A stretch of 64,000 nt of DNA from Phylloscopus collybita (lineage: Eukaryota; Chordata; Aves; Passeriformes; Phylloscopidae): NCBI GenBank assembly GCA_027886175.1, contig JAJNNQ010000026.1, positions 18,878,001-18,942,000 on the forward strand, given 5' to 3'. This document shows positions 49,247-62,100 of this stretch, piece by piece. The notes below the pieces were generated by a model that was not told where the DNA came from, ran no database searches, and was given only the letters and a program-made list of their open reading frames with translations. How positions within the stretch are numbered: the stretch's first letter is position 1; each line of letters starts with the position of its first letter. A program made the position numbers and the translations under genes.

Positions 49247-49464
49247 AGATCTCTCAGACTGGACACCTGCCTCCTGCTTCTGTTCCTGCATCGCCTGAAG
49301 GAGCTGCCGGATCTAACTGCTGCCGGCAGCCTTCACAAAAGAGCTGATCACAGAAGATCACCTGTGCCTCTTGGAATTCTGAGATGCCCATCCCAGGACA
49401 GTCTCACCGGGGAAGGTCGCAGCACCAAAGTGGCCACTATCGAGGCCACTGGTGGTTGGCAGCA

Positions 49465-52090
49465 TAAAATTTTATATTTTCCAGTGGTATCAGTTCAAAC
49501 ATTGTATTTCAGTGGTATTGTGAACAAATTTTACAAAGTTACTAAATTAGGGTTTATTTGAATTAGGTTTTAAAAATTCTATTTTACTTTTGTGCATAGA
49601 AAGTTTAAGGATTTCTAGATTTTTCTTCTATAATTTAAGTAACACTCATTTTTATTTCATTTGTTTCCAGAAATAGAATCTGTTGTTAAATTATGCCTAA
49701 TTAATTGTATGTAGAGCAACACCAATGTCAAAGATTTGTTTCTTCTGCAGTAGCAGAAAAAAATATTATTTCCTGGAGCAACACAGACCTTTGTTTTCCA
49801 TAAACCTTTCCCTCGTTTACTGAATATAAGAACCTCTGATTCTTTCTTTTGCTCCAAGTGAGAGAGTGGAAGTCCTTGTCTGATTTCACCAGATTACAGC
49901 AGTCAGAAAATTTTGTACATCTTAAAGATAAAGTGAGCCAAATCTGAGCTCCTTTTAATGGAGAAGCTGCCCTCTATTTATTGCAAGGGTTGTTTATATT
50001 AAGGCCTTCATTGGGTTTAGAAGTTAATCTGAGAAACAAATCTTCCAGTTGTTTTAATTTTTTCTGTACTTGTGGTGTCATTGTAAGAGGTACTGGAATG
50101 CATGAGCTGGATGCCTTTCTGATGAAAAGACACACACAAGGAGCATATGCAGAATCCTATGGCCATTAATGGGCATTCAGACTAGAGCTAATCCTAAATA
50201 CTCCACTCTCCCCCCACCCTCTCCCTGCCCTGAAACATGTACAGAATTCACATTGGGCCCTCAGTGCTGTTTCTTTATGGGGTTTCACTACAGCTCGCCC
50301 CGATGTACTGCACAGCCTGCTTAGGCAGTACACAGATAACTTCAATCACTTGATGTTTTCTCCCTTGCTTGTCTTTTAATGGTACTAATGAATTTTGAAA
50401 GAGATGTTTTTCTTGGACAAAATAATTTAGCTTCATTTTTCTCCTTCTGTGCACTGGGTTTTATGTTCTTTCCTCTTCACACTCTGTTTTTTTTTAATTC
50501 TCTTTTTCACTTAACCATAATTAAATTCCAAAAAAAATAACATAATTCTTTATAAATATAATACAAATACAGATTGGAAATTCTCCCAATAAAAACTATT
50601 TTGTATCTTCTTTTCCATTTAATATGTGGCTAGTTTTTGCATAATATCCAGCTTGGAACTGCTTTTAGATAGTTACACATGAATAAATTATCTCCAAAAG
50701 CACTTATACCACAACTTGAGCTACTCAAAGCCCAAACCATTTCAAGAATTTGTATCCATATTCCACCTTATTTTTGCATATGAATTGTAGCAAATAATCT
50801 ATTTTGACCTATATTATTATTGTTGCTCTAATACTCAGGGATAGATAAAATCCTATAAAAAACAATATTTTTTTAGATTTGACAGAAGTAAAATGCTTCT
50901 TTTGCTTTTTTACTATGTAATTATTTTCTTCATCATCACAGCACAATTTTATAAAATTAGAGGTGGTTTCCTTTATCCGTACACCAACCAATTATTTGTC
51001 ATCAACATTCAAGAAACTGAATGTATTTTCACTTACAGAAAAGCTTATTATTCAGAGATTAGATGTACTGCTCTAAAAAGCCCAAAAACGTTTTTCAAGC
51101 ACTTGACTGACTTTCATGTCATATTTTCACAGACAGAAGTCTTAATTTTCAGTCAATCAAACATGTAATAATCTGATGTGTATCCCACTTCTCAAGGAGA
51201 TTTGTTGTTTTAACTGGCCTGCTACTTTTCCCTAAGAAACATGGAAGTCTAGTTAGATATACTATTTTTCATTCATATTAAGCTTAAGAAGAAAAATCTG
51301 GAAATAGTTTGAAGGTTAGCTCTTAGGGGAAATTAAGAAAATGGTGTTGAAAGACCAGTAGTATAAGGAAGAGAATAGAGAAATGAAGAATGACATAGTC
51401 CCTCAATTTCAAACTTTGAGTGATACAATGGATAACAAGGCTGTGGTCTAGTATGTCTATGATGGATAGGTGGAGTGATAACTTCTGTGCCTTTTTGGAA
51501 ACTGGGTTGTGTAACCTAAATATTAACAACCTGTGCATTCTGGGACTGGCAGGTACAGCCAGGCTCAGTGCTTTCATGAGCACAGTGCTCTAGTTTAGTC
51601 AATATGCATATTTGTATTAATTAACTCTACAGGGGATTAAGGATTAACTATATCAGTGTTAAAAAACAGTGGAGATCCTTGATAATAGTATTTCAGTTAC
51701 TTCTTTTGGAAACAAAAACAAAAACAAATTGTTTACAGATGACACATGAGCACATATTAATAGATGAGTGACCTCTATAATTGAAATATTCCTATAACTA
51801 ACATGGAAATATAATGATCTTAACAGTACCAGCAGGAAAGAGAGCTATAATAATTGGGATTGAAATAGAGAATCTAAATAGATTTCTTTATTAAGCTTGA
51901 TGATTTCTCCTCAGAATATGACATTCTGAAGACAAAGAAATAAACTAAGAGAGCTCTTAGTATTAGCAAGACATTACAATGAAAATTTTCAGTGTCAGAA
52001 TCATCATAGAAGTTTCAAGGACAGATAACACTGGGAGTTATTGATCTTTGAAAAATCTGATACAGCAAATGTTTTCCATGCAATAATGTG
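49465..52090. other. Non-coding stretch
   Basis: AT-rich; no transposon or gene recognised. Short frames (up to 91 codons at 50893-51168) have no domain or splice context. Confidence 0.5.
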
Positions 52091-52334
52091 CCCAGGAGAG
52101 TAAACATGTTCAAATATAAACAATGATTTCAAATTTAATACTACAAAAGAAAGGAAATTATTCTGTATGATGCATGATTTTTTAATATTTTTGTTTAGAG
52201 TGATTTTTGTCTGTGATTTACACTTTTGAATGCTAGAATTTACTAAATTCCTAGGTTTTTCAAGTGTACCCAGGAGAGTAAACATGTTCAAATATAAACA
52301 ATGATTTCAAATTTAATACTACAAAAGAAAGGAA
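52091..52334. repeat. A-B-A block: exact 66-bp repeat flanking a 107-bp copy of a distal segment
   Basis: Segment A (66 bp) occurs at 52091-52156 and again, identical, at 52269-52334. Between them lies segment B (107 bp, 52158-52264) plus 4 bp (TGTA). B also occurs, identical, at 53338-53444. No transposon feature (poly-A, TSD, terminal repeats) marks B. The layout fits a templated insertion or replication template switch. Confidence 0.97.
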
Positions 52335-53337
52335 GGAAAAATTTTAGGCCAAATGCTCCCTTGACAGATGATGTTTGAGTTCTGTTCATTCAGTGTTATT
52401 GAGTTCAGTTCTTCTGGTTTTTAACAGTCTTGTCCATAAACACTGGAATTCAAACCATATGACTATTTTCACTAAAACACAGCGATCGTGGCCCATTTTA
52501 TCTCCAGACCTTATTTTAAGATATTTAAGATATTTAAGATAAGATGAAGACCATTGTGCCTATGTCCTCCTTTCAGATAAAACCAGAGGATTTCCTTATA
52601 TCATTATTTCTCTGCACTTAATCCTGTTGTTTGCAGCGAGATCTCACAATTATTGTTATTGTTATTATTATTGTTATTAGTTTTCTTCCTAATGCCTAGT
52701 CAATATTAGCTCAGACTGCTCATGTTGGCAGAATTAAAAACATATTTTGGAGAATTTTCATCCTTTGCTTACTATTAACAATTCACACTTTCAAGTTGCC
52801 TGAGTCTTACAATGTTACATGAAGATCCTGGGCTTTTTTCCCTGCTTAGACATATTTGACAGAAAAAAATAATTCTTTTTTGTCACTAGTCAGAAGTAGT
52901 GTTAGAGATTCATGTATTTACCACTCCCTGCTCAGTGGCTTATTCTTTCTCCTGGAGCCATCAGCCCACTGTCTCCTATGCTGTCAGAATTACAAAGAGC
53001 AGTCAAGTTCACCCTCTTACTGCAACAATGTCCTGCCAAAACCCTCTCATGAATTTGATGCAGCAGATTATTCACTGTGAGATAAAGACATCATAATGGG
53101 GTTGATGCATATGCTAAATTGTTCAGAGTGAAGGAAAACCCCATTTATAGGAAAAACAAAAAAACCCCAACTTCTCTGTTTTTCTTAAGTGCAAAGGAAT
53201 CTTAATTTTAATGGAAGTACTGGGCATTGAATAAAAATTCTATGTTTCCCCCCTTATATTTTATGCTTTATATTGTCTTTATTTTTTAAAGGTAAAGAGC
53301 AAGAGTTTTAACAAAAAAAAAAAAAAGTGGCCTTGTT
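52335..53337. other. Non-coding interval between B copies
   Basis: Holds a TTATTG/TTATTA trinucleotide-like repeat at about 52648-52680 and a run of about 14 A near 53312-53326. No gene or transposon recognised. Confidence 0.55.
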
Positions 53338-53444
53338 TTATTCTGTATGATGCATGATTTTTTAATATTTTTGTTTAGAGTGATTTTTGTCTGTGATTTA
53401 CACTTTTGAATGCTAGAATTTACTAAATTCCTAGGTTTTTCAAG
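53338..53444. repeat. Second copy of segment B (107 bp, identical)
   Basis: Direct-orientation exact match to 52158-52264. Flanks differ immediately outside (left GTTT versus GGAAA, right AAGCTG versus TGTACC), so the edges are sharp. This is probably the source locus, as its context is simple. Confidence 0.97.
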
Positions 53445-54600
53445 AAGCTGTGGTAGAATCACAGACTTTGATCTGACCTAAAACAGTGGCTTTATCGTTA
53501 TAAGGAAGTTGTAATGCCTTCAAAGATCACCAGTGTGAGGGAAATGTATGAGCATAAATCTTTTAATAGTAATGAAATAACTTCTACACTAGAACCTTTA
53601 TTGTCATTAAGTTTTAACAAATTAGCTGCTCCATTTCTGCATTTTTCTACAAACTGGACTCTCTGCAAAGCCTCCTTCTAAAAAAACAGTTCTCTTTAAT
53701 GAAGAAAATTTAAATGCTTGATATGCTTGAAACCCAATTAGCATCCCTGAAATCATCAAACTTGATTAATTAACATTAAATCAGTTTATCAAACCAGGAC
53801 GCAGCTTATTTCCACACTGGGAGTCCTTTCTGAGCTTTTGTAGGAGCAGTAAAGTGGCACAACATCCCTTATGTACCTGAAGATAAACAACAAGTGTCCA
53901 AAGTAAAAGCACAACAAGCCTACACACAGAAGAAAGAGACAAAATTTTGCTTGTGGAAATGAATCCATGCTTAAAGGGAAGAAAGAGAATGATATTAGAA
54001 ACATATGATTTATTATAGAAACAAACACAATATGAGATACTAGGCTCGCTTTTTTTTTGGAACTTCTAGTTGGTAGAAATCACTCAACAAGTGTAATCGA
54101 AATTTGGCATAAACCCCAGCTAATAAGCAGATATTAAGTAGCCTAAAGACAGATACTGTTGGTTTTCTGCATGTTCTAAGCTTGATTAGACTCACTTTCA
54201 TCCATGTGTGCAGCACTTTCTTAAATCCAATGATAGAATTAGCATTATCAAAGAAAATCAAAGTACTGGATTTCTTATGCTTAGTCCACTAATGTAGCTA
54301 GTGCTAGAGTAGTTTCTTTAATCTTTCTCTAATCACATAAAGACATGGAATCTATTTTTTCACATTGTTTATATGGGATATAAATTAAAATATGGGATAT
54401 AAATTAAAACATTATTTTCCGTTGTAGCTGGTGCTTTGTTTTTCTACTGTGGAAGGAAGCATTTCCACATATGTAGCTCAACAGCTTGTCGAGCTGTGAT
54501 TAATTTGTGAGTATGTGTCTGAATGCATATCCACAGGTACAGAACTGAAAAAAACAGTAGAATAAATAGTTTTATGGGTGCTCTTTCATGTGAGAAGGTA
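53445..54600. other. Non-coding stretch with a 19-bp tandem duplication
   Basis: A perfect tandem pair of ATATGGGATATAAATTAAA lies at about 54371-54408. Otherwise AT-rich, with TTAATTAACATTAA-type motifs near 53765. Nothing else recognised. Confidence 0.5.
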
Positions 54601-54639
54601 GTGAACACACTGGGACCCCACTTTGGAGCAGGGGAGGAG

Positions 54640-54998
54640 TATGAGGAGGAAGGAGCAGCAGAGAGAATGTGTGATGAATGGAACCTACCCTGATCTGATG
54701 AAGTGAAAGAGGTAGAGAATTCAGGAGTGAAGCTTAGCCCAGGAAGGTGTGGGGTATTAAGTTTGGGGTTTCTTTAAATTTCTTATTATCCTCTGATTTG
54801 AGTAATGCATTGTTTGGTAATATATTAAACTAGTTTCCCCAAGTTAAGTCTGTGTTGCCCATGATGGTAGCTGAGAATGATCTCTCCCTGTATTTATCTC
54901 AATGCCTTTGTTGTATTTTTCCCCATGTATCCAGTGGGGGGATGTGATAGATTGGCTTTGGTGGACGCCTGGTATCCAGACAGGGTCAACCCACCATA
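54640..54998 (+). mobile_element. ERVL-like LTR, decayed
   Basis: The right end reads GATTGGCTTTGGTGGACGCC, TGGTATCCAGACAGGGTC and AACCCACCATA. This closely matches the 3' end I remember for avian ERVL-type LTRs (GGCTTTGGTGGGCACCTGGC, then CAACCCACCACA). Upstream landmarks also fit: TTTCCCCAAGTTAAGTCTGT, GCCCATGATGGTA, TGATCTCTCCCTGTATTTAT. The terminal CA has mutated to TA. The polyadenylation signal is decayed. The left end and target-site duplication were not located; it could extend left to about 54560. Confidence 0.75.
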
Positions 54999-57900
54999 CA
55001 GGGATAGAGCAATCACTGTTTGTCATAAAAGGGAAAGCTGAACATGATGAAACTGCGATGGACCACTGGAACAAAAAGGCATACAGTGCACATGACTTGC
55101 AGAATGCACTGTGACAGGACACTGCAGCATGGGTTCAAGAAGAAAGTGCACAGCCTCATGAAATACAAGTCATATTTCAGGTTGTAAAAAGCTGAGAACT
55201 TATACCAGGAAATAACCTCTTGCCCTATCTCCTAAAGCTTTGATGTTACCACTGTCAGAAATAACCTCCTGGCACAGGTAGACCTTTGTTATAACAAAAA
55301 AACACACTCCAAAACAGAAAAAAAGAAATATCTGAACAGTTTAGGGAAGAAATATAGTTTTTAACAACCCAAATAAATTAAACAGTCCCTGGGACCATTT
55401 TCAGATGTTTTGTGCCAACCAGCACAACCTCGCCTTAAAAGAGAGCAGCCATATCCAAACTGTATATTCAGAAATATTCCTGGTTAATGTTAAATGCCAA
55501 ACAATGTCAGGAATTTTGTTGCAGAGTACCAGTTGGCTCAGGCCAAAGGTATCACTTGTACTGTTCAAGCAATTTAATGTCAGAGATAATTGCACGCCAT
55601 TATCCAGGAGTTGTTTAATATCCTGCTATAGGTATTAATAAATACCTATAACTGGATAAACTTCTTTTACTGCACATACACCACTTAAAAGACAGCAGTG
55701 ATAAATATAGCAAGAATTGCATTCTTCATTAATGTAAAACAGATGATTTATATTTTGTGATATAATCCTCCTACACAGGAAGGAATTATTGATAGAAATA
55801 AAAAATAATTGCTGAATACTTTTTATCTTTTCTAAATAATTCCTTCCCATTCTTTCTCATGTTTTGCATAAAGTTCTGTTAAGACCAACAGAGCAACAGA
55901 AAGGAAAGCAAGATCTTTAACAGTAATGTTTGCATTCATTTGCATTTTCTTCTGAAGCTGGAAATTACAATGCATCAGAACTTGTACACAAAACCTTAAG
56001 TGCTAAAGTTATACCAGTAAAGAACAATATATTTTTTTTCCACACTAAATGTGATATTTGGGGTGTTCCAAATGTTGTGGTCCAAAACCAAATTACCCCA
56101 GATAAACCTTGGACAAGGCAAATCCTAGTATGAGCATCATTATCAGGGCACCTTAAATTTATCATACCCACTGAAATATGGAATAATAAAATAAAACCTA
56201 ACCCAATTACATGATAATGAAATAAAGTTTCAGTTTTAAAAAAAATGCTTTGGCCTTCTCTTTGTATCCTTATCAATCTACTAATCTAAGAATGGCTAGC
56301 TCTACACAGACCAAATAACTCTAATTGCACAATTACAGCATTAAGCCTATTCCATTTACCCAGCAAATTGATTGGCCAAACATACCTAAGTACTTTATTA
56401 TAATATAGAATTTCATAAGAAAATAAAACCAATGTTGATGTTCAGGACTGTTGAGAAGAAAATGCAGGGCCAGAGTTTTAGCTAATGTAAATTGGTAGGG
56501 ATCCACTAACTTAAATTGGCTTCACTGATTTACACTGGCTGAAGCACACAGCTGTACATACCAGTATGTTTTGCATACTCCTTCTTCAGTATAGTCCCAC
56601 TTCAGCTCATCATGCTGTTTGTGTTACTATGTCAAAGATGGGCCACATTTCAGAGGCGTATTGCTTGCAGGAAAGGCTGTCAATTTGCACAATCCCATTA
56701 AAATTACAACTGAATAATTCCAGTAAGCAAAATCTTAAAGATTTAGTTGCTTTGTCATGAAGCTTACTAGAATCAATTGAAAAACTTGTATAATGTTTAA
56801 ATGTTCAAAATAAAGCATGAATGCAGACTGAAAATCTTTGCAGTACAAGAAAGGTACTTTAATAGTATGCATCTTCCAAAAATCCATAAATTTTGCAGAA
56901 CAATATTAAGCAATGTGTTTTGCAATACAAAGCATTATTCTGTGTTTTTGAGAGTAGGACCCTATCATTTCACGTTTCATTTTTGTCTTGGACTGTAAAT
57001 TAAACTTCTGTTCACTAGCAATGGTATATTTTGACCAAAAAACCTAAAAGTATAAAGGCTAAAGTTGTTTTAGTAGGGAAAACATATTTCATTTTGTTGT
57101 TTATGAAGAAAAAATTTTGCTTTGTGAAAAAAATAAAAATCAGGAAGACACTAATGGGAGATCTTTCTTGTGACATCATTGCAATATTGGTTAATATTTT
57201 GGCAGTTATTGCTCCAGGAATGTGAAAGTCTTCATAGATAATCTTATAATAAGAAATCCAATTACCTAAAGCCAGTTGGACAGTTTTAGATGTCTTAGGA
57301 TACTGTGGTTGGCCTCTAGCTGTCCCTCTTGAAAGGCATCTATCTTCTGTAGGTTTATCTCAAAAGACTGTAAAGGTTTATGGATAAGTAACTGAATCGC
57401 ATCTTAGATGTTCACATTCAGCTGAGCTGAATTACTCTGCTGATGTTATCAGCTAGGTTTTCTTCAAGTACTGACGGCTAGAATGATGTTCAGTTGCTAA
57501 AACACATCTAGTACCGTTTTAATGACCTTGTGAATATCATATATATATTTTGAGCAAGTAAACAGGGCTGGCAGATGTACCACAATAACTGCAGGAGATC
57601 CATACCTTCTGGAACAAATCTAGAAAGCAGGTGGGTTACATGAGGATGTTTTAAACACCTTTAGATGCCTCTGTTTAAGCAACTAAACCCTACATACACA
57701 TCTGCATCTGTAGACATGCAAGCCTGGGTGTTTCACTCTCTGACTGAAACCCTCCCTTCCTGTGTTGAATACTACTCTTCATAACAAAAATGCAACAGCA
57801 TCAAAAAACAGGGTAAAGCTGTTTATGGTTGATAAAGTAACCCTTGCAAGTACTTGTGCATTTGTTAAGAGACTTTGATTCAAACAAAGGAATAGAATTT

Positions 57901-59006
57901 CAAAAAACATTTGATGACCAAGCCCCTAAATCTATAATATTTGGCTCTCATCTTAATAAAGGTTAGCAAAATGTCTTAGCTGAACTACAACTTTCGTTTT
58001 CTTCTAATTTCTACTTTCATGCATGAACTGTTTATATTGCTGAGGTTACAGAATAATTGTGCAGGACTATACTTGGAAAGTTATGAATTGAGAAAATATT
58101 TACATACTCAGGATCGTAATTTTAAAATTTATATAAGAGTAACTCTATCAAAAGTATAATATGCTCTGGGTATATAATATGAGTCTTAATCGTCTTTGTC
58201 TAGACTTCTTCAGTTTTCAAGGTAGGTCTTGTTTTAGACAGCTGATGAGTGATTAGGTTCACCTAAATGCAAATATTCTAGATGAGATTCAGTTACAGGG
58301 AATACATATTCTTAATATTTAAAATATATTATCAACAATATAAATATCAGGAGAAGTCTTTAATAAAAGATTTCAGGGAAAATATCATGATTTTGAGGGC
58401 AGTAAGTTTCACTAATTCCTAGAGCTGTGTTTTGAGATGTGTCTTTTTTCCAGCCTTATCACGGATATATAGACAAACGATTTTCTGCTGACTTCTGCCA
58501 GCTTATAGCCTAACACCTCGATTTTCATGATCGTTGGGATATGGAGCTGCAAAAAGAGGTTACATTTTCTTTATTCTCTTCTATAGTTTACTTTGGATAT
58601 GGATATTTTCCCTTTGTGTGTCATGAGCCACCATCTATATAGGCACATGGTGGCAGAGGTTGTGCAGTCCCAGTCCCAACTAGGCTTTCATAAGAGATTA
58701 AGTAAAAGGTTCAACTGCACACCAACAATGGTGAGGAACTGAGGGGCCTGATTCTGATTCTGCCTATTATTAATGCTACAACTTTATAAGTTTCAATGGC
58801 TTCATGGAGAACAAAGCTCTCACAGGATTTGCAGGATAAGTCTGATGACTATCAAAGCATGCCCACTGAAAAATTTGAGATGGGAATAAAAATTTTTATT
58901 TCTACTTCTTACCACACCAGACTGAAATGATTTAAATTTAAAGATTTAACATATCACAAAGCATCAACTCCTATTTTGGGATCCCAATATGTTGAGTTTT
59001 AATATA
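54999..59006. other. Non-coding stretch
   Basis: No gene recognised; 55000-55130 could be ERV-derived or unrelated. A perfect 10-bp-stem, 4-nt-loop inverted repeat is at 55627-55650 (TATAGGTATT / AATACCTATA). A complex block at 55390-55620 shows no repeat and no coding frame. The rest is AT-rich without structure. Confidence 0.5.
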
Positions 59007-59126
59007 ATTAAAAACAAAAACAAAAACAAAAACAAAAAACAAACAAGCAAAAAAAAAAGAAACAAAAAACCCCCACCAAACAAAAAAAAATAAAAAAACC
59101 AAACCAACAAACAAAAAACCACAAAC
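59007..59126. repeat. A/C-rich tract beginning as (AAAAAC)n
   Basis: About five AAAAAC units grade into irregular AAACAAAC, CCCCACC and AAACC motifs. The Phe/Leu/Val-rich minus-strand frames over it are artefacts. Confidence 0.92.
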
Positions 59127-62100
59127 AACATAATTTGAGGTATCATTCCATACATGATAATATTTTAACCTGAGTGCTATTAAAAAAAAAAAAATCAAAA
59201 TTCTTTATTGTTGTTTGGAAATCCTATTCAAGTAAATATTTTTTATTAAAAGAAAACCTCATCTCATGAACGAAAAATATTAGGCATCAATTTATCTTCT
59301 CTGGTTAATTATTTTTCCTGACCTATTTTATATTTTTAATCAGTGATTATATTTAATTCAAAAGCTTCAATATATTGAAGTTTATTAAGAATGCCTTTCC
59401 CTTAATTCAATGTTTACATTCATTTTTCTTACTTTAAATCAACGAGGGGTGAGAAGTGCTAATTCCTTGATATGAATTGAATTTCTGGATCCTTGATTGA
59501 GAGCTCTGAAGTTTAGGCTTATTTTCAATCCTACTTATCCCATATGTGTTACAGAAAGCAAACATGCACTAGACTGTTTGAAATCACAGATTTTTAATCA
59601 AAATGAGAAGTCTGAGATGTTTCAGGTTTCTTTTCAGAACATATCTTTGTAATCTTATGTTACAAAAAACTCAGTGAACCTTCTAGCTTCACAGACATCA
59701 AAGCCCATCCCATGGTTTAGTTCTATATGGAACAGGCTTTTATTCACAGGTTGAGAGATTGGAAATTTTGCAGATTGCAATGCTTCTTTCTTTTTATTTT
59801 TTTTCTATTTTCATTTTGTTTCTGGAGGTATCTTCTGTTTTTTCCTTCTTTCCCTTCCCTTATGATGTACAGATACCTATTGTAGAAGTGTAAGATCTGA
59901 AACTATTAATTTGAAATTCTCTTCAAAGAATGAAAAAAATGAAATTAGTTGATCTCTTCCTTCGACTGCATTTTATTTCCTAAAGAATTTTCTTGCAAGT
60001 TAAAAAAAGTATGGACTTCTAAGCAGGTAGTATAATAACTGGGGTTTAATGCATAACAGCAGGAAATAGTCTAAAAGAATGATTTTGCACTCAAATGACA
60101 GTTTTCTTCAATAGAGTGAGAAAAGTTTTTGAAATTTTCCTCCAAGAATCTTTGATGCTTCTCTTTGATCAATTAAGTCATCCATGGTTCTATTACCTGA
60201 AAGGTATATTACTGTTTTTTCTAATATAGGGAAAGAGTTCAATAATAGACAGCATAGCTGCTTCACATTCTATGGAATAAAAAGGGCAGTATCTAAGGGC
60301 AATTTGTAGTTGGTTAAAGATTAATCACCCTCTGGAGGTCAGCTGCTCCCTCTCCTTTGGCTGCAAAACACATCCAGTGGAGAAACTTTAGCTTGAAGCT
60401 TTAGGTTATAAATGAAGCCCAACCTCCAATATTACAATGTTGAGTTCAATGCCTCTGAAGTTGCTTGTTTCTCTCTATATAAATACAATGATATTAGGCT
60501 TAGAAGTTTTCCCAAACAATCTAGAAGCAATTAAAATTAATTCTTTATAAATATAGACATTATTGGAACATGATTTTATCTTTGAAGTTTCAAATTACAT
60601 AGGACAACCTTCTTTGCAGCATTGACTGATTAAAAGTGTAGTAAAAAATGTGGTCAGAAAAAAAATAATTGTGTTATTTAAAGTATTTTCAAAGTAAGTC
60701 CCTCAGCTTTGAAAGTAGGCAGCCTATTTGATTTGAAACAGCAGAGGTCTGCTGACATTCAAAATATACTGACTGCACAGTCAGCCTGTTGGTTATTTTA
60801 CTTAGGAAGGACATGAATGTTTAAAGACATTTACGTTTATAAATATTTGTTGGTCTCTTCCATATCAGTTGTGCTATACTGTTTGATATTTGTTACTCCC
60901 TTTCTGACCTTCATTGCAGAGTCTCTCAGGGTGTCCAGGACTACTGATGGATGCCTCTGTGTTTAAGCTCATTTAATGAAAAGAAATAGAATTAAAACAA
61001 ACTTTCTGCAACAGGGATTCAGAATGCAGTGCTGGAAAAGTTTCATGCAACGTATTTTTCCATAGGTAATGCTGAGAAAGCGCTTTTATGTTTTATCATG
61101 TATTTTGTAAAGATTTCTTTCCTTACCTAGCCCATCTTAGCACAGAGCATACATTTAACTATAAATACAAAAGTCTTTTTAAATCTATTGAAAACTCAGA
61201 GATATTTTCTTGCTGCAGACAGTTCCTATCTATGTTCATATTTACATCTGGGTCTCACAGGGGTTGTGTGAAGAAAATTTCTGGACTAGGAAAGATAAGA
61301 AAATGTTTTATTTTGACAAAAACACCAAAATCTGCCTACTGCTTCCCTTTCCAGAAATAAATCCTGGCAGACTATGATCTATTTATTCCCAAATTAGTAT
61401 ATGGAACTATATAAAAGTGTTTTACCGTTTCTCTTCTAGGTGGTTTTCACCTTTCTACTAATAATCCATCTGATCTAAACCCCAGAAATTCAGACTTTTT
61501 TTATACTTATTCTCATTTTCCATAGCGGATGACACTTCTGTGCAGTTTTTTACTTGCTAAGTTTGATAAAATAAAAGAAAATATGCAACAAATTATTTTT
61601 TCCCTTTTTTATATTATATAATTAGTAGAATATGACAGGAAGAAAATATGGCATTGTTAAATAAATAATTTGTAACAAAACCAGTATTCTTCTTTTGTTT
61701 GAATTTCACATTCCTATTTTGGCAAACTGGCACCATTGTATTTTTAGTAGCATAAATTTCAGGACACCACAAAAATGCTGTTGTCTCAGGTGTTAAGATT
61801 TACCATATCAAATTAAAATTCTTAAAAATATTTTTTGCTGAGACTTTTATGTAAAATCTACATGAGCCCACTGTATCTTCCTGAAACAGAAATCTGTTGA
61901 AGAAATCTAAGGAATAACCTTGTTCACTCTAATGCCAATGTTATGTCATAAACACTATGGATTTAATATTGCTAATGCCAGGTTTGATATGAATGGAGTA
62001 CATCTAGACTACAATTTACTTACTCTTGATTTAGACTTCTGCATCTAGAGGAGAAGTTATTCTTATTCTTGAAGTTTTGTAAAAGTTTAAACTCTGCTCC

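Larger units (their letters stand above)
48874..49464 (+). mobile_element. Solo LTR of an endogenous retrovirus, well preserved
   Basis: 591 bp starting TG and ending CA. Immediate flanks are TAAAAC (48868-48873) and TAAAAT (49465-49470), a near-perfect 6-bp target-site duplication. In plus orientation it has three ATTGG (inverted CCAAT) boxes at 49096, 49123 and 49151, a CCCCGCC box at 49169-49175, TATATAA at 49188-49194 and AATAAA at 49241-49246, leaving a short R region and a U5 of about 200 bp. The first 25 bp form a palindrome (10-bp arms, 5-nt loop). No internal viral genes adjoin, consistent with recombination between two LTRs. The class is probably ERVK-like, judged by the 6-bp duplication. 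Confidence 0.85.
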
